DNA from: Pseudomonas brenneri
GTDB lineage: Bacteria > Pseudomonadota > Gammaproteobacteria > Pseudomonadales > Pseudomonadaceae
DNA: 64,000 bases
Reading direction: 5' to 3'
Assembly (NCBI RefSeq): GCF_007858285.1
Contig: NZ_VFIL01000001.1
Span: 434,001 to 498,000, forward strand
The position numbers were made by a program, and so were the translations under genes. The notes under the pieces were generated by a model. The model saw only the letters and a program-made list of their open reading frames with translations. It did no database searches and was not told the origin of the DNA. Shown here piece by piece: positions 63,901 to 64,000 of this stretch (its first letter is position 1; each line of letters begins with the position of its first letter).

Positions 63901-64000
63901 GGTGCTGTCTACTCACTCGCTAGATGCCCATCTGCTCGACAGTACAGACGTGGTGGCTAACCAGACGCTGTTTAACTACAGCGTCAATGGGCAGCGCTCC
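60929..64000 (+). CDS. RHS/YD-repeat protein, C-terminus beyond window
   Basis: 1024 codons visible with no stop. ATG 60929 with AGGAG 6 nt upstream (a second ATG overlaps at 60926). N-terminal beta-rich part (DPRTGLFEVYVPLPSVTGNAGNGPVIEMSLHNT, ALGDGWFYA) and many YD-type repeats from about residue 620 on (YNQYGQLATLT, YDRIGRELRKS, YDDWNKASSLRYSDGREAF, YDGSGRLIKE). Such proteins form a shell that encloses a C-terminal toxin; that end is off-window, so the toxin cannot be named. Residues about 400-515 are an AT-rich insert. No signal peptide. Confidence 0.85.
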   Translation, partial: MAHNPMGTDPTDDENDPIFNATTQKRNVVDPRTGLFEVYVPLPSVTGNAGNGPVIEMSLHNTPVVNNEAALGDGWFYAMTTYSERHKKLTLHSGEVLTVEKDTDLTQSAVIAKWSAGKLTVHRKGGRKEVLVLLENTGIYVPESLTTDGYNSVTLSWMTTAHVIDTKTYYQIQLSEIRDTTRSLLKVQYTPGDPNATPVVSSATLTFWPDDAVETLSYNLAIEDYALKSVSLGADINSRFEYLDHPTCGWLLTKITSFDGLQEQVEYLDNGLTFPDNPKLSALPCVSTHTLTPNGGGTPVMTGYVYQRQDPDHYRTIMSEGVPAVRTTTYNYNEKHNVTSEVLVQGTATTKTEYALVEVEELDEFGGVGKLLSRTTATTYTKAGKSRKETIENRFDPVLIRNRQEEITTALDYIPFSINKMKSPATGSERLLNRLLDDIGARSQQQTSNPPNRDWSPRQNIPIETEPFISTYLDTEIVGDPSLLAIIPELLPEVLPILLNIITFKYHTYRKVPGLSEYKLQSTLQGSLANESLADAALTGQVNVYFEDNDFRKGRLAWQRKSTLGTRDRHAIAVDPLRTFDYALGGTENTELTTITTDTDETGNTRTSSQTLSILSGRLIRQVDADGNRTEFAYNQYGQLATLTICAQSTTYRQVTTYAYPAPAQVKITEPNGQTRLSQYDGQDQLVSEYLIEGSQNKQTKAVTYDRIGRELRKSSFDYDRNGVQLTQWQEAQYDDWNKASSLRYSDGREAFNHYDPIALTRSQWTGKATDKHATNPDETIKKIEWKGQDGNVYQTQTASYSRAKQVKQLSTDSELGFITIDYTYDGSGRLIKERHSEKGRGLLDLPFVYTYHYTYPVHWLMQDATQIEIEVGANRQILGKRSFDSWGRVTSLTRGSCTETYTYSGSSPVPTTTVTADGRVLKHDYIKELGNRLAKTSKPDASAQKTFTYAYGAQGIATATEGEHFLQFNHDLQKLVTQQLVQTEPGESKEVLSTHSLDAHLLDSTDVVANQTLFNYSVNGQRS

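Overview
The window is a 64 kb chromosomal segment of a fluorescent-group Pseudomonas. This rests on high GC, dense short-gap gene packing, pseudomonad REP/REPIN repeats (GTAGGAGCGAGCTTGCTCGCGAA and GTGGGAGCGGGCTTGCTCGCGA types), a DUF1652 gene, an OprD-family porin, a PtxS/Kgu 2-ketogluconate cluster and an SfnG dimethylsulfone monooxygenase. No rRNA, tRNA, CRISPR array, insertion sequence or origin was seen.

Left part (1-17.2 kb), mostly core metabolism and envelope genes: threonine dehydratase (cut by the window edge) behind an Ile/Thr leader-peptide attenuator; a ParD-like gene coupled to a methionine aminopeptidase; an ATP-grasp (RLAN/RimK) gene coupled to a CorA-like transporter and divergent from a GNAT-C39 peptidase fusion; sfnG with a sigma-54 promoter; a TauE/SafE exporter; nudC; a dienoyl-CoA isomerase-like gene; an RstAB-like two-component system divergent from a two-gene RND pump; and a DUF1345 membrane protein.

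17.2-24.1 kb, an accessory block: a 153-aa unknown protein behind two strong inverted repeats, an autotransporter, and two paralogous unknown proteins rich in proline and beta structure. The same 18-bp operator-like palindrome (ACTGT-N8-ACAGT) occurs before the 153-aa gene, before the second paralogue, and before the RHS gene at the right end of the window. This suggests one regulator controls dispersed accessory genes.

24.2-29.4 kb: the ptxS and kguEKTD cluster for 2-ketogluconate uptake and phosphorylative catabolism, with two copies of the 14-bp PtxS operator. 29.5-33.3 kb: a polyamine-type binding protein, a cupin, a GlpO/PuuB-like FAD amine oxidase and an AraC regulator. 33.5-42.1 kb: DUF1652, a UvrD-like helicase, pirin, phosphoglucomutase, a MocR-type regulator and an unrecognised enzyme with a PP-loop-like motif.

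42.7-47.0 kb: a MexS/MexT-like divergent pair, followed by a hipBA kinase toxin-antitoxin module. The module is flanked on both sides by versions of the last codons of the mexT-like gene, which looks like an integration scar. 47.0-58.8 kb: a nine-gene minus-strand cluster with an esterase, a complete dipeptide-type ABC importer, an OprD porin, a beta-lactamase-fold hydrolase, a class III aminotransferase and an aldehyde dehydrogenase, and a divergent LysR gene. It reads as uptake, hydrolysis, deamination and oxidation of an amide-linked amino compound. The window closes with a DyP-type peroxidase and the first 1024 codons of an RHS/YD-repeat protein.
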